Positions 34,265-45,925 of a stretch of 64,000 nt of DNA are shown here, one piece after another. The notes under the pieces are model-generated. The model was not told where the DNA came from. It worked only from the letters and a program-made list of their open reading frames with translations, and made no database searches. The stretch's first letter is position 1, and the number at the start of each line of letters is the position of its first letter. The stretch is from Undaria pinnatifida (taxonomy: Eukaryota; Sar; Phaeophyceae; Laminariales; Alariaceae): assembly GCA_012845835.1 (NCBI GenBank), contig JABAKD010000011.1, positions 5,877,730 through 5,941,729 on the forward strand. Direction: 5' to 3'. The translations under genes were made by a program, and so were the position numbers.

Positions 34265-37188
34265 TCCAGACTCAGGAGAAGCTTAAGCGACCCCCGTCCA
34301 CACCGCCGTCGCCACCAACACCGGTAGCAAGCGAAATAGAGGTGTCGGAGTCCGCCACCACCGCCACCGCTACCTCTGCAGGGCGCGCGGGCGACGGGGG
34401 AGGTGGGGACCCAGTGCCAACGACATGCAACTGCAAGAAATCGAAATGCTTAAAGCTGTACTGCGAATGCTTTCAGCGGCGACAGTACTGCTCGGACTGC
34501 AACTGCATGGAGTGTCTCAACACAGAGCGCACGGAAGACCTCCGGCAGGTGGCGATCCAAAACACCATCGACCGGAATCCGCAGGCTTTCGTGAGCAAGT
34601 TCGAGAAGCGCGCGGGGAAGAGGTCCCACAACTCCGGCTGTAACTGCAAAAAGTCGGCCTGCCTCAAGAAATACTGCGAATGCTTCCAAGCCGCTGTGGC
34701 CTGCGGAACGAACTGCAAGTGTAGTAACTGCAAGAACTATGAAGGGGCTGCGGGGGGGCGGAAGAGGAGGGCGACGGAGGCGACGGTGGCTGCGTTGCCG
34801 CCCAGGACTCCGCCGAGGATATCGGCGCGGGGGAGGAGGTTGGTGCCAACGGGAGGCGTGGACGGCTACGGGGAGGTGGCGGAAGAGAACGGCGCGCGTG
34901 TGGTGAGTGGGGATGGTTTTTTTTTGGTCATTTGTTTTGGTTGCTTGTGGCTGTTTTGATTTGTTGATGATTTTTTTTTTTGTTATTTGGTTGATTTGGT
35001 TGTTCTTTTTGATTGTTTTGGTTGTTCGTTTGGTGGGTTGTTTCGGCTGTTTTGGTTGTTTGGTGTAGTGTTCTCTTTTTGTATTTTTCTGCCACAAGGA
35101 AAATTCCAGTTGCCCTCTGTTGCTTTTATGTCACAGCTACGAAATACCCTTGTATATAACATAGTCACCATCCCTACATTCATTGAGACGTACATCTTGT
35201 AGGTAGCATTTTTTCAAACGGACGTTGGTTCCCGCGTCGGGTCCCCTCAGCCCCTTTAGAGCCCCAAAACCCCTCCTATACTGATTCCAGATATTGTTCC
35301 CCCCAAAACAGGTTTCCAGTTGTACAGGCGTTAGGCGGGAGCCAATAAGGTTGCGTTCCGTGATGTCGCTCCCCGCTTTGCTTTTTCCCCCCCCTGGAAA
35401 CCCACCGCTTCTTATCTTCTCACCGTTCTTCGGGGCGCGCGTGTGGTTTTTCAGGGTTTGTCTAAAAAGAGTAAGGGTTGCAGAATATTGCAGAATGTGA
35501 AGATAACGCCCCCTCCCGAGACGCTTGGTAAGTATGTATCAGGTAAGCGTCCAAGGACTGACGATTGCAGAACACTCATCTCGCGCCCCGCTTGTGAGGA
35601 CGGGTAGTATTCGTGTACATATTGAGGAGTTACGGTTGCAGAACATTAATGAAACACCCCACCCGCGCCCCCCCCCCCCCCCCCTCGTAAACCGACCACT
35701 CCAACACAGGCGAAAACCGTAGTGCCAAGCCCCGACCACCATGTCCAGGTAGGAGACGACGACGAGGACGCAACGCCCCCACCCCCCCTCGCCGAAGCTC
35801 TGCGACGCGCACCCCTCTTCTCCTCCTCCTGCGCCTCGTCCTCCTCTACCGCCACCACCGCCACCCCCTCCCCAGCGTCCTCCTCCTCCCGCCCGGGAGC
35901 ACGAGGACTCGTTCCCGACGAGTCGGGCAACTGTAGCAGCGGTAGCGGCGGCGGTGACCCCTCCGATACTCCTCCCGCGGCTGCCGCCGCTCCTCACAAG
36001 AATGGCGGCGGCAACGCTAACGTTCGGGGCGGCGCAGCCGCCACCGTGGGGGTGGCTGCGGCCGCCGCCGGGTCCGGCGTCGTGGGTAGCAGCAGCGGTC
36101 GAGCGGCTTCCCCCGCTGCCTCGGCGGTGGCGGACTGCGCGGTGGCGAGAAGTTTGCTGGATATGGGCGGAGCGACCCCACTGCGGGTGCAGGACGAGGA
36201 CAAGGAAGACGCGGCGGACGCGAAGTTTGAGCTTTCGGTTGCTGCGGGCTCTCCTGGGGCGATCCACGGGCTGTCGACGAGGCAGCAGCAGCAGGTGCAG
36301 CAGCAGCAGCAGCAGCAGCTGTGGCAGCGGCAGGGGAGGGCCCCGGGTCGAGGTGGTGGATGCGGGGGAAGAGGTGGGAGTGGTAACAGTGGAGATGATT
36401 GTGAGGGACGTAGTGAGGGTGGCGGTGGTGGTTGTGGTGGTGATATTGATGATGAGACAACCGTCGGAATGGACGCTTTGCTCAGCCGCGCCCGTAGAGA
36501 AGCGAATGGGAAGAAGAGGCAGGCCAGTAGCACCGCCGCTGCTGCTGCTGCCGCTGCTGTTGCTCCCGCTGCTTCTTCTGCTTTTTCCGCCGCTGCTATT
36601 TCTACCGCTACCGCCGCTGCTCCTGCTACCGCTGCTGGTGCTACCGCTGCTGGTTCTGGTTCTGCTGCTGTTGCTACCGCAGTTGCTGGTATCCCGAGTT
36701 TGATCGACAACACCCACGGATCGTCATCCATGACCACCGCCGACGACGAGAGTCTAGGGGATGGGAACGGAGGGCTGGTCGCGAGCAGCGAGAGCAAGGC
36801 CGGGGGAGGGCAGGCCTGCCTGACCCCGCCCATCCCTATTACCTGGAAGGGGGTATTGCCGGGGTTTGACGGCGCTCTCGTTAAGGATCCCGCCGCCGCC
36901 GCCGCTGCCAGGGCTGCTGGTGGCGATGGTGCTGCTGGTGCTGGTGCTGTTGCTGGTGCTGGTGCTGATGTGGCGCTGCCGATGTCGGGTGCAGGGGCTC
37001 ATGTAAAGGGTGACGCTCCTGCTTCGGGGGAGGCAGTGGGGTCGGCGGCGGTGGTGGTGGCGCGTAGGAGCAGCAGTCGCGGGAGGGGAGGAGCGAGTGC
37101 GGGAGCGGGAGCGGAAGCGGGAGCGGGGGAGGGGGCGGGGGCGGGGGTCGCGCCTACTGCCACTGTGTCGCCCTTCGTAACGCTCTAG
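29317..37188 (+). CDS. CXC-hinge-CXC DNA-binding protein (LIN54/TSO1/CPP type)
   Basis: Proposed exons 29317-29533, 31925-34902 and 35710-37188 (phase-1 then phase-0 intron) give about 1557 residues. The CXC-hinge-CXC module spans residues 907-1010: [17 protein letters not shown], an RNPQAF hinge, then [17 protein letters not shown]. In LIN54 the two Tyr before CEC enter the minor groove of CHR-type promoter elements, so this is probably a cell-cycle or developmental transcription regulator, perhaps in a DREAM/MuvB-like complex. A Gln/Lys-rich coiled stretch (about 789-861) precedes the module. Long Gly, Ser and Ala runs fill the rest. ATPVKSPG near residue 82 is a full CDK site (TPxK), and exon 1 has GTPPMSPSR. 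The module is certain. Exon 1 rests on phase agreement and a matching D-A-V junction. The last exon rests on an in-frame phase-0 join. Total length is well above usual CPP proteins because of low-complexity runs. Confidence 0.85.
30910..31100 (+). mobile_element. SINE family 2, 5'-truncated copy
   Basis: GGGACAGCTCATGCTATCG, GGACACGCCAG, TGGATTGCGAATGCAATTGA and AGCTTAAGCTTTATTTTT match the body and tail at 11030-11380. The 3' end is CCCCCGGAGGATATAAAAAA. The tRNA head is missing. Confidence 0.65.
31316..31922 (+). repeat. (CCCAT)n satellite with CCCAA and CCCAG variants
   Basis: Long CCCAT/CATCC runs flank a central block of CCCAA (31658-31705) and CCAGCCCACC (31706-31795) variants. Two non-satellite islands (31500-31537 and 31618-31650) are copies of the exon 2 start of the CXC gene. 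Confidence 0.95.
34903..35709 (+). other. CXC gene intron 2 (807 bp, phase 0)
   Basis: The donor is CGTGTG|GTGAGT and the acceptor CAACACAG|GCGAAA, both phase 0. The first 180 bp are T/G-rich. A miniature element sits at 35247-35334. A possible 34-bp microexon at 35494-35527 is flanked by ATTGCAG and GTAAGT. Confidence 0.6.
35247..35334 (+). mobile_element. piggyBac-like miniature element (TTAA type), copy in CXC intron 2
   Basis: CAG-CCCCTTTAGAGCCCC at the left and TTGTACAGGCG-TTAG at the right correspond to the TTAA-CCCCTTTA ends of the better copies at 52388 and 52759. About 85 bp, no ORF. Confidence 0.55.
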
Positions 37189-40100
37189 ATTTGTAGGTGT
37201 AGGTTTTAGTTTTGCGTGTGGAGGGATGGATGGCTTCTTCTGCCTGCTGAAAATGAGGGCCGCGTGGGTGGCCGGGGGGGAGCGGCGGCAACGTCGGCTG
37301 GGGGGGCGGACGGTAAGCTGTGTTTGTGTCCCGGGCTGACCGGCCGATCGCGACCCTTCTGCGCAGGCTCTTGTATCGTACCGCCGGGAGAATTTGGGGG
37401 AAACGGACGGGTTAGGGAAGAGGGGGACTTGCGGGCAGCGGCGGCTGCGGCGGCTGCGGCGGCTGCGGCAGCGCCAGCAGCGGCGGTGCGCCAGCACCAC
37501 CAGCGCCACCAACCTCCAGCGGCTGGTTTCTTCAAAGTTTGTGTTTTGTGGGAGCCGAGTCGGAGGAAGGACCATTTCGGGGAGAGAGTGGCAGAAAGAG
37601 AGACAAGTGGCTGGTTGGTCAACGGCGGTGCGATGCATCCCACCTCAAGGCGTCTCCGTGGTTTAGTAGTATTGTTCCGTGGTGGTACGGTCGGTCGGTA
37701 TGTCGATATATACGTCGGTAGGGCGTGCTCTGGCTTCCGCAACGCTGTTCACTCCCCCCCCCCCTTCCTGTTTCTGCGTTTTTGTTGGCTAAGCGACAAT
37801 TTGAGGAGGCGTGCGCATGCATGCATTGGGTACTGTAAGCGTTACGTTCTGTGAGCGTTACATTCCGGCACCGTTACTTTATGCGAGCGTTACATTCTGT
37901 CAGCGTTACATTATGTGAGCAATACATCCTGCGAGGGTTACGTGGTGTGCCCGATGCGGTCTAATTACGCCGGCGACGGCTGTTCTCCCTAGGAGTTGTG
38001 AGGTTGGAGGCGGAAGGGGGACGGGGAGGGGGGATAGAAGGAGCGTTGGCGACGCAGCTCAAAGAGAGGAGGGGGGATGGTGGTGCAGTGCGAGAGAGAA
38101 GGGAGGGCAGGCATGGTCGAAACGCAATGAGAGACAGTGGAGATGGAGAGGTTTGGTCTTTGTTAGGCATTTGTACGAGTAGAAGGAAAAGGCAAGCCGA
38201 ACGGGGGGTAGAGAGACTGGGCTTACCCCGTTTTACTACGCTGTAAAAATGACCCCACACTAATTCCAAGTAGTTTGCCGTCGAAAACATGAGTTCCAGT
38301 TCTAATGGAGGTATTATGCGGGTTCAGACGTTGTGGAGGATCAGGGGGCAATGGGTTTATATCCGTGACTTGTCGGGCGCCGGACCTAGTTGCCAAGGAG
38401 AGCAGCGGGAGTGAACGTAAGACATGCGGAGGAGCGAGATAGCGAAAGGTTTTGCGTACGAGACCCCCCCCCCCCCCCCTCTACCAACCCCGCTCAACTT
38501 TCTCGGGAGCCCCCCCCCCCCCCCCCCCTCCACCCGCTTGTCTTTTTCAGAGGCTTTCGGAATGCTCTGTTGGTTGCGGCGCGGTACCACCCCCGGTGAT
38601 ATATACGTGGGTGCGTACCCCCTCCCGCCGTGGCTTTCACAGGGGGCGGCGAGAGACTCTAGGCGATATAATCCTTGGCAAAAAAACGTTCGTCGAGAGG
38701 TGAATTTTGTTTTTTTAAAGCGCGAACGGTCAGTCGGTCTCTCTTGTCCGTCACGCCCGTCCGTCCGTCCTCCTTGGCTGCCGACGCCGCCCCCTCCGGC
38801 CTATCCGACGAACGGCTGGATATTGGCTTGTTTTTTTGTAAACCACGTATTTTTATTTTTCCTTCCATCTGTTTTTTAGTTTTTAGTTTGTGTTTTCTGG
38901 CTTGTGGCTGGACTAGGAGCAGTGGGTGCGTGGTATGAGGTTGTGCTGGTGGTGGTAGGGCTTGTTACGTGTTGGCCTCATTCGTGGAATCGATGTTGGA
39001 TCTCACTCTGTTGGATCTCAGCCTGTTGGATCGCAATCAGTTGGGTCTCGCTGAGTTTGGGTCTCACTGTTTTGATCTCGATATTATGTTGACTTCAATC
39101 GGTTGATGTCAAATATGTTGGGCCTCAAGATGATGACCTCAATCTGTCTCTTGCTACGTGTTGCTTGGGTGGTAGAGCCGGCCGAAGGGAACGGCGAGAG
39201 CGAGAGAATAGGGACGAGAGTCACAGACAGCGAGAGAGAGACGACAACGTGAGAGATAGACTACAGTAGCTTGAGGTGCGTGGCAAACCCGTAACCTGAT
39301 GGTGCGCGTGTTGCTTACGGTCGTGGTGGTGCCGCTTTTCCTACGTACGTACAATGCGTGTTGCCGTTTTCGGTGTGTGAAGCTGAAGCCTGAAACCTGA
39401 AGCCTGAAAGCTGAAGCCTGAAAACTGAAGCCTGATAGCTGAAGCCTAAAGTATGAAGCCTGAAAGCTCGAGCCTGAAACGGTTTTTTTTTACAGGTGTA
39501 GAGTGGGCGAGGAGAGGGGAGAGGAATATCCTAGGGAGGGATACGAACGGAGGGTGCAGTTTCTCTTGTTGCGTACGCACGGGCAGGCTGCCGACCTGCT
39601 GTTGCCCTGCTGTTGCCCTGCTCCTTGTGCTCGCTTGCGGCGAGGTGGGACGGGGCGCACTGATGTTTTCCCTTTTGCCTACGGGACATCTCCGTTCCTC
39701 CCTCCCTCCTTCCCTTTCCCATTTTCGTGTAGCACCCTCCCCCCCGCGCGCTTCCCGTTATCTGTTGCACGGACCCTGCCCCCGCTCGCGGTTACTCCAC
39801 GCCGGCCTATAACCAGTGCGAACCCGGGTTTGTTCTGTCGTAGATCGTTTTGTCGCGGACTCTATTTGTCGGGTGTTTGTCGCGGGTTTGTGCTATTGGT
39901 GGCCCTTTTGCCTGGATGCTCCTTTTTTCAGCACCGTCCCCTTTGCTGCGGGAGTTTAGGGGAGATGGCGGGCATGTTGGTGTGGTTGGTTTCGCGTCCT
40001 ATTTGCAGCACCACCCCCTTTGTTGTGGGTTTGTTCCATGACTACTATAGACCCTTACCCGGGATACCATTATTTGCAACACCGTCTTATTTGCCGCGGG

Positions 40101-40489
40101 TTTCCAGACGCAAAGGCGGACGAGTTACGCCTATTTGCAGCACCGCCCCCTTTGCCGCGGGTTTCCAGGCGGAAAGGCGGGCGAGTCGCCCCTATTTGCA
40201 GCACTGCCCCCTTTGCCCCGGGTTTCCAGAAGAAAACGCGGGCGTGTTTTCCCTATTTGAAACACCACCCTTAGAGAGAGTAGGCATGTTTTTTGCCGGC
40301 TTCGGGTTGATTGTGTCTCGTCCCGCAGTTCCATGGGAGTGGGGGTGCCCGAGACCATATCCGGGTAGAGAGGGGTGCCGCGATAGTTCCCCGCGCCTAC
40401 AGCGAAATAGCAATGTTCCCGTTAGTCTTGCGGGGGGATAACGCGCATTTAGCTCATGCAACGCATACAGTAGATACAACTGCGGTGGA
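37189..40489. other. Gene-free 3' flank with four tandem arrays
   Basis: No supported gene. Tandem arrays: about 20-bp GTGAGCGTTACATTCT units at 37835-37945; about 18-bp TGTTGGATCTCA units at 38990-39140; 14-bp GAAGCCTGAAAGCT units at 39375-39480; about 60-bp TATTTGCAGCACCGCCCCCT units at 39900-40268. Poly-C runs lie at 38465 and 38513. The 312-codon ORF over 39503-40441 is a product of the last array. Confidence 0.6.
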
Positions 40490-40735
40490 GGTCTTCCCAT
40501 AGAGCCGGTTGAATAGTGCCTACTGCCTGTATAGTGCCGGTGAAATCGCTTCGGAGGTCTCCCTATAGTGCCGGTTGAATAGTGCCTACTGCCGATATAG
40601 TGCCGGTGAAATCGCTTGGCACGACTGGAACCTGATGCACTAGTACCAGCGTAGGTGCCATGCCCAATAGTGCTGGTTTCCGGTATTGTGCTGGTGTTGT
40701 TGGCTGGCGTGTGTCGGCACTATATATAGGGAGAC
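40490..40735. mobile_element. MITE with TATAGTGCCGG ends, partly duplicated
   Basis: The left part, GAGGTCT-CCCATAG-CCGGTTGAATAGTGCC, is present twice (40490 and 40553). The right end reads GTCGGCACTATATATAGGGAGACCA, the inverse of the left end. An internal GCGATTTCA-type block matches 12998-13181. Confidence 0.65.
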
Positions 40736-42302
40736 CAATATTTGCATGGAGAATGCGGTATCTGCTTGCAAACTTTAGTGGTGTGATACGACGTAGCCCT
40801 CCGGTACAGCATGTAATGTTTTTCGGTATGGTGGTTGTTGTGTGTTATGATGGCTTTGGTTCGGTTTAGTTTTGGTTTGGTTTTGATTTTTTATTTTGAT
40901 CTTGATTTGATTTTGGCTGTACTCTCTTTCGTTTCGTTCTTCCCCCAGCTTGGGGGGCTTTTCTTTTTCATAATTTTCTTGTTGGCTTTCTTTTTATCTC
41001 TCTTCTCGTTGTATTTCTGTTTTCGATCCGCTGGGTGGGTAGGGATGTGATGTTGATTTTGTTGCTGCTGTCCGCTTCGTGTTTTTCTTGCGTAGGGTGG
41101 CTTATTTTATTATAGTTACCGAAAATCGTTTATAGGAACCAGGAAAGCTAAGAGGGGGAAAAAATCAGTGAAACAGCGGTCATGTACAAGGATATGGCGG
41201 AGGGGGCACAGAGACAGGGGTTGGGGGAAGCGGGGGGGGGGGGGGGGGGGGGGGGAGAGAGAAAGACGGATGAGAGGCGTGTGTGTGGAGATTGTAGCTA
41301 TGTCGAAGGACGAGCATCATCTCGCGAGTGGTAAATGTGCAAGCTCGTGATGGATGTGGAGGGGGGGGGGTAGTCAGCTATCGTAACGATTGATGCAGCG
41401 CGGGTGGGGGGCCATCACGGTGTACACACCTTAACTATTGTGCCTATAATACCAGGTATGTTTTAGCTCTCGTTGTTGTGTCCTGTTTTTTAGCGCTCGT
41501 TGTCGTTCGTCGATCGTTTTTTACTGATTGTTTCCATTTTTATTTTTGGTAAGTAGCGGGGGGTGGCGAGGTTAGGATGGGGTTGGGGTTGGGAGTTTAG
41601 GAGTAGGGGGGGGGGTGGCGGAGGGGTGGGGGTTAGGGGTGGGGAGGAATTTTCACACGTGTAAGGTACTAACCATACGTGCACGGGATGCAAGCGAGCG
41701 AGTTGAACGAAGCGAGCGAAGCGTTTGTGTACGCGCGACAAGGCTATGAAGGTGGGAGGGGAGAAAGAGAGGCGACAAGAAAAATAACTGTGATATGAGA
41801 TGAGAGGCGGGCAGACTCTGTGGTACCAAAACGCTGCTTGCTTTCCTTTTCATGCTTTAGTTGTTGTCCTTTCTTGTTGCGATTTTACGTCAAGAAACGG
41901 AGTTGGGAGTGGGGACGAGCAGACAGGCAGGCCGTGTGTGGTTGGTTGATATTGCTGTTATGTGTTGTTGCTTTTTGTTTTTGTTAGTCAACTGATACTG
42001 CTGCAACTGCTGAAAGAGAGGGAAGGGTGGAGGAGAAGGTGAAGGAAAAATAGCGCGCATTGCGCGGGAGCTCAGGGAAGAAGGCAGGCATACTACACAT
42101 ATGCGAAAGAAAATATAGCGCTTTTCATTTTCCCGGCGGTGACGTCTGGGCAGAGAGCGTCTCGGCTTCCGCGTCACGCAGCACGATGTCATGTGGCCGC
42201 GCCTGGCTATGTTTCTCCAGACCACCATTGCTACTGACGCGTGCTACAAATAGAGGCAGCATCTTTTGGCATAGTAAGATGTTTTCTGAATGACGGGGCT
42301 CC
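40736..42302. other. Gene-free spacer
   Basis: T-rich stretch to 41040, a long G-run at 41232-41252, TACCAGGTA at 41450, and G-rich sequence to 41650. No exon recognised. Confidence 0.45.
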
Positions 42303-42391
42303 TTAGCCCCTTTAGAGCCCCCATATCCCTTTCTATACTAATTTCAAGTAAATCTTTCCCCGAAAAGGGTTTCCAGCTGTAATGGCGTTAA
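42303..42391 (+). mobile_element. piggyBac-like miniature element
   Basis: It starts TTAG-CCCCTTTAGAGCCCC and ends CTGTAATGGCG-TTAA, with the TATACTAATTTCAAGTAA core seen in the other copies. Confidence 0.6.
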
Positions 42392-42415
42392 CTCAAAATC
42401 GTCAAAATGCCAGAG

Positions 42416-42680
42416 TCAGTCTTCGGTAGCCCCCCCCAACTTTTCTTCAACGAAATCGTCTGTTTTGAAACCAGCTCCCGGCCGTATCTCCTGAAATAAG
42501 GTGCCCCTTTCCACCTCGATATCACCGTTTAATAGTCCTTTTCAACCAATGAAATACACGTGACGGTATTTTCTTCATCGCGTCATTCCTCGTGTCGAGC
42601 AGCCATGAAACGTTTCGTTAGAGAAAATCGCTGTTTTTTTTGGGGGGGTCAGTGGCTAGATCGTCGAATCAGTCGCCTTT
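42416..42680. repeat. Dispersed repeat family F, copy 2
   Basis: It matches 19098-19350 block by block (CGGTAGCCCC through CAGCCATGAAACGTTT and a G-run). Confidence 0.65.
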
Positions 42681-44319
42681 CATTATATGGCACAAGGCGT
42701 GAATGTTTGGTACACGCCTAGGCCATCGGGTTGCACTTGCAATGTATACACAAAAAAAAAGGGTGAAGTATGGAGCTCCTCAAACAACCACCCTCAAAAG
42801 GCAATTTGGTGCACCTGCTAATAATGTTGCAGTATGTGCCTACTATATTACTGCTGCCAGTAGCCGCTTGCCGAGGTGCTGCTGCACACTACTACTACGG
42901 TACGCGGCAGCATCTACTCAAAATTCAAAAAAAAGGGAGTCAACAATTTTTCGGTTATACTTTCATTAATACACGAAACGTACAACAAGCCTAAAAAAAA
43001 AAACAGTCAAGTTTTTTTCAAGGGCGCGTGCTACAATAGAGAGGTTTAAATACTACCCCTCGATTTGGGAGCTTAATTAAGACGACCTCTCCCAAAAACA
43101 CTGATCTATGATGAGAGATTAAATGAAACTGCTGACCCCCCCGGATGAAAAATCCCATCTGGCCTCTGTAGGTACGCAACGAAATTGATCCAAAAGTACA
43201 CAGCCTGCTACTTCCGACGATTTTGGGTTAAGGAACCCCGCCATAAGGAAACCATTTCGGACCAAAAGTGCTGCCTTTATCGTAGCATGCATCCTACATC
43301 TCGTCACCGGAAGCTGCGCCGTTCACATCTTTTCATGTGTTGAACCCTATATTTTGCTCAGTTTGCTGAGTGAGGTTGAGTCCGTCGCTGAACCCCCCCC
43401 CCGTCGAGCTGTCCACGTACGGCTGCCCAAGTCTGACCGTCAGGGAAGCCAAGTTGCCATTATTAAACGTTATACCGGGGTGTTTTCTACGCCTGCCTGT
43501 TTAACCAATAAAAAAGTGTTGTTTATGCAGTTTGTTTGTACAACGCGCGTCATACGATGGAGTTAAGAGCACTTGACTTGTTGGCCACAATAGTTTGTGA
43601 ATGACGAGAGGCTGGCGGCGGTTGACGTGTGCTACTCTATCATAAGAACAGTTATTCGCTCCAAGTTTGCTGCGAGGTTGACAAAAGTCTTGACCAAGTC
43701 TGTCATGTCGCCTAGCCCATCGAGAGCTGTCCTTCCCCCGGCTTGTCCGCGTCTGACCGTCAGGAAATCGAAATGCCACTAAACGGTATAGTCTACCCAC
43801 AGTGTATTCTACGCCTGTTTAAGGCAATAAAAAGTGTACAAACGACGCGTGCTACACGATAGAGATATATTAAGGTATACCTCTTTTTGGCCAAAATAGA
43901 ATCTGAATGACCTTGACCCAAAAAAACGTCGGAAAACCGACATCCCCCATTTTTCAAAATGTGCCGCACGTCGTGTGTTTGTTGATATATTTTTTCATAA
44001 AAAATGGAAAAACGACAGCTGTGAGTACGACAGATTGAATGGTTAAACTCAACTTTGCATGTGCTGCGCGTGGTACATTAGAGATCTCTGTGTTTCATTT
44101 TTGATATGGTGTTTGGGAATTAAACCTGGTTGTTACTACACAGCTTCACAAATATTACGGCAGGTCGTTCGCGCATGTTCTCATTTTGTCCCCTCAATGA
44201 AGGATATGGGTCGGTGACTTTCCTGGATGTTGTCAGGGTCAACAGGACGACTTTCGATAACCATTCTGTGCACCCTGATACTTTAGACTAAAACCTTAAA
44301 AAAATAAGAATACTCAAGT
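42681..44319. other. Gene-free repeats
   Basis: Several copies of a motif around CGTGCTACNATAGAGA (43028, 43847, reversed near 43280) are associated with GGGTTAAGGAACCCCGCCAT-type blocks, also seen at 52650-53040. A CAATAAAAAGTGT block occurs twice (43506, 43825). No exon recognised. Confidence 0.45.
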
Positions 44320-44585
44320 GCTCCAGCTGTGAGATCTCGAAGATTTTGCCGAAAGAGTCATATTTGCAAAGCTTTGTGTGATACTCCGATTGCGCGTATC
44401 ACTGGGAAAACGTGTCCTCATTGAGGATATAGGTCGGTGACTCCCCTTGGAACTACAGTGTAGCTTGGACCAGGGTCAACAGGGTGATAGTAATAAGTCT
44501 GTAACAGTTAGTATGATGTTCATCAGTCTGTGCGCGGAAACTATAAAACCCGTTTTTGAGGGGGACAGAACCTGACACTAAATGT
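44320..44585 (+). repeat. Dispersed repeat family E, copy
   Basis: CTCCAGCTGTGAGATCTCGA, TGTGTGATACTCCGATTGCG, CAGGGTCAACAGGGTGAT and ACTATAAAACCCGTTT appear in the same order as at 20120-20335. Confidence 0.7.
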
Positions 44586-44626
44586 CTCAAACACGTCAGC
44601 TGCACTATATCCTATGTTTGACCTAT

Positions 44627-44714
44627 ATAACGCCTTTACAGCTGGAAACCCGATTCGGAGAAAACCTCCTTGCGTTTAGTATAGGGAGGGATTTAGGGGC
44701 TCTAAAGGGGTTAA
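44627..44714 (-). mobile_element. piggyBac-like miniature element, reverse copy
   Basis: Plus strand: ATAA-CGCCTTTACAGCTGGAAACC at the left and GGCTCTAAAGGGG-TTAA at the right, the reverse of the copies at 42303 and 52388. Confidence 0.6.
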
Positions 44715-45698
44715 GGGTACATAGTCTATACTATTCCTTGTCAAGGTGTGTTTTACGCCGGTCGCGCGTTTTTACCGTAATATCTTCGAATATATATAAA
44801 CCCCTTGTATGTTGTCAAAGGCGATTTTCGGTTCATAATTTTTGTATTCCTGGGCCACGAGGTTCAGATTGCACTTTCCGTCTGCTCAATATTATTAAAT
44901 CTAGTTTTGGGACGTGAAAATATAGAGCTCACAATCCGCAAGCCAACACCCTCAGTTGAAGGAAAAAAACAATGGTTGGTGCATCTCTACCGCCGAATGT
45001 GTCAAACCAAAAACCAAAACAAAATAATTCCACAGCTGGGGTTCTCTTCGTGGCGGAACGTCCAAATGTGTCCGTCCGTCCGTCCATCCGATCCAACTAC
45101 AGAAATAAACACTCTAAAAAAAGCCCACGTCCTCTGTCGATGGGTCTGTCGGTCTGTTGGTCTGTCGGTGGGTTGGCGGGTTGGTGGGTCGGTGGGTCGG
45201 TCGGCACCGGATGTTGAGCAAAAAAGGCGCTTTTTTTGGTCTCTGGGGTTTGGTCCAATGTTGTTTTGAAGGAGAAAATGTGTTGACGTGTGCATCAGAC
45301 AACTCATGGACGCGAGTGGCGTGTGCTGTTTGTGTCCCCGTGTGTTCTTCTTCTCACTTCGTTTCCGTCGTGGATTCGCCGCGTTAAAGAGCGATTTCCA
45401 TTACTTCCAGCTTTGATAGCGGAAGCAGCAGTCGTGTGACGATCTTCCCTCACGATTACTATAAACGATAGCTCATTTTCTTGAAATCTGTAGTCTACGC
45501 CGTGATCACCAAAAAAATACCCCGTGTTGTGTGTCCTAATCATTATACCAGGCACCAGGTTTCCGTGTTAAGCGTAACACGCACCTCTCGCGTTCGCAAA
45601 TGCACGCGCCGTCCGAATTTTCTTGAGCCGTTCGCGGAAAAAAGTAACAACAGAGCTCGGTAATAGCAACATACAATCAACAGACCAAGTCACGTCAG
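44715..45698. other. Gene-free spacer
   Basis: It contains a CGGT(G/C)GGT-rich stretch (45150-45210) and a degenerate TACCAGGCA motif at 45546. No exon recognised; the ORF at 44805-45269 has no domain. Confidence 0.4.
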
Positions 45699-45770
45699 GG
45701 GTCATCGTTTTAGCCCGAAGCCAACCGAGTCCGACCTTCGACCACCTCCTCGCCCCTGCCCATAACAAAA
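45699..45770 (-). repeat. Duplicate of the 3' end of the Tim17-like gene
   Basis: GGGTCATCGTTTTAGCCCGA and CCGAGTCCGACCTTCGACCA match 45923-45990, the last coding bases, stop codon and flank of the gene ending at 45926. In the copy the stop region is altered. Confidence 0.75.
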
Positions 45771-45925
45771 CCCCAGTCCCTGAAAAAAAAAAAGCCCGAA
45801 GAAAAACCTAACCCAATAAAAAAAAAAAAATCCAACGAAGCCCAAGCCCAAAAAACCAAAGCTCAGCAGACAACCCCCAAGGCCCCCGGCCAAGCCAATC
45901 CAAGCCCAAGCCAAGTGAGGTGAGG

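Noticed and set aside
35539-36717. Long minus-strand ORFs opposite the last CXC exon
   Set aside because: Antisense products of GCN/GGN repeats with no recognisable domain.
39503-40441. 312-codon plus-strand ORF
   Set aside because: Its C-terminal half is the translation of a 60-bp tandem array and the rest has no domain or splice context.
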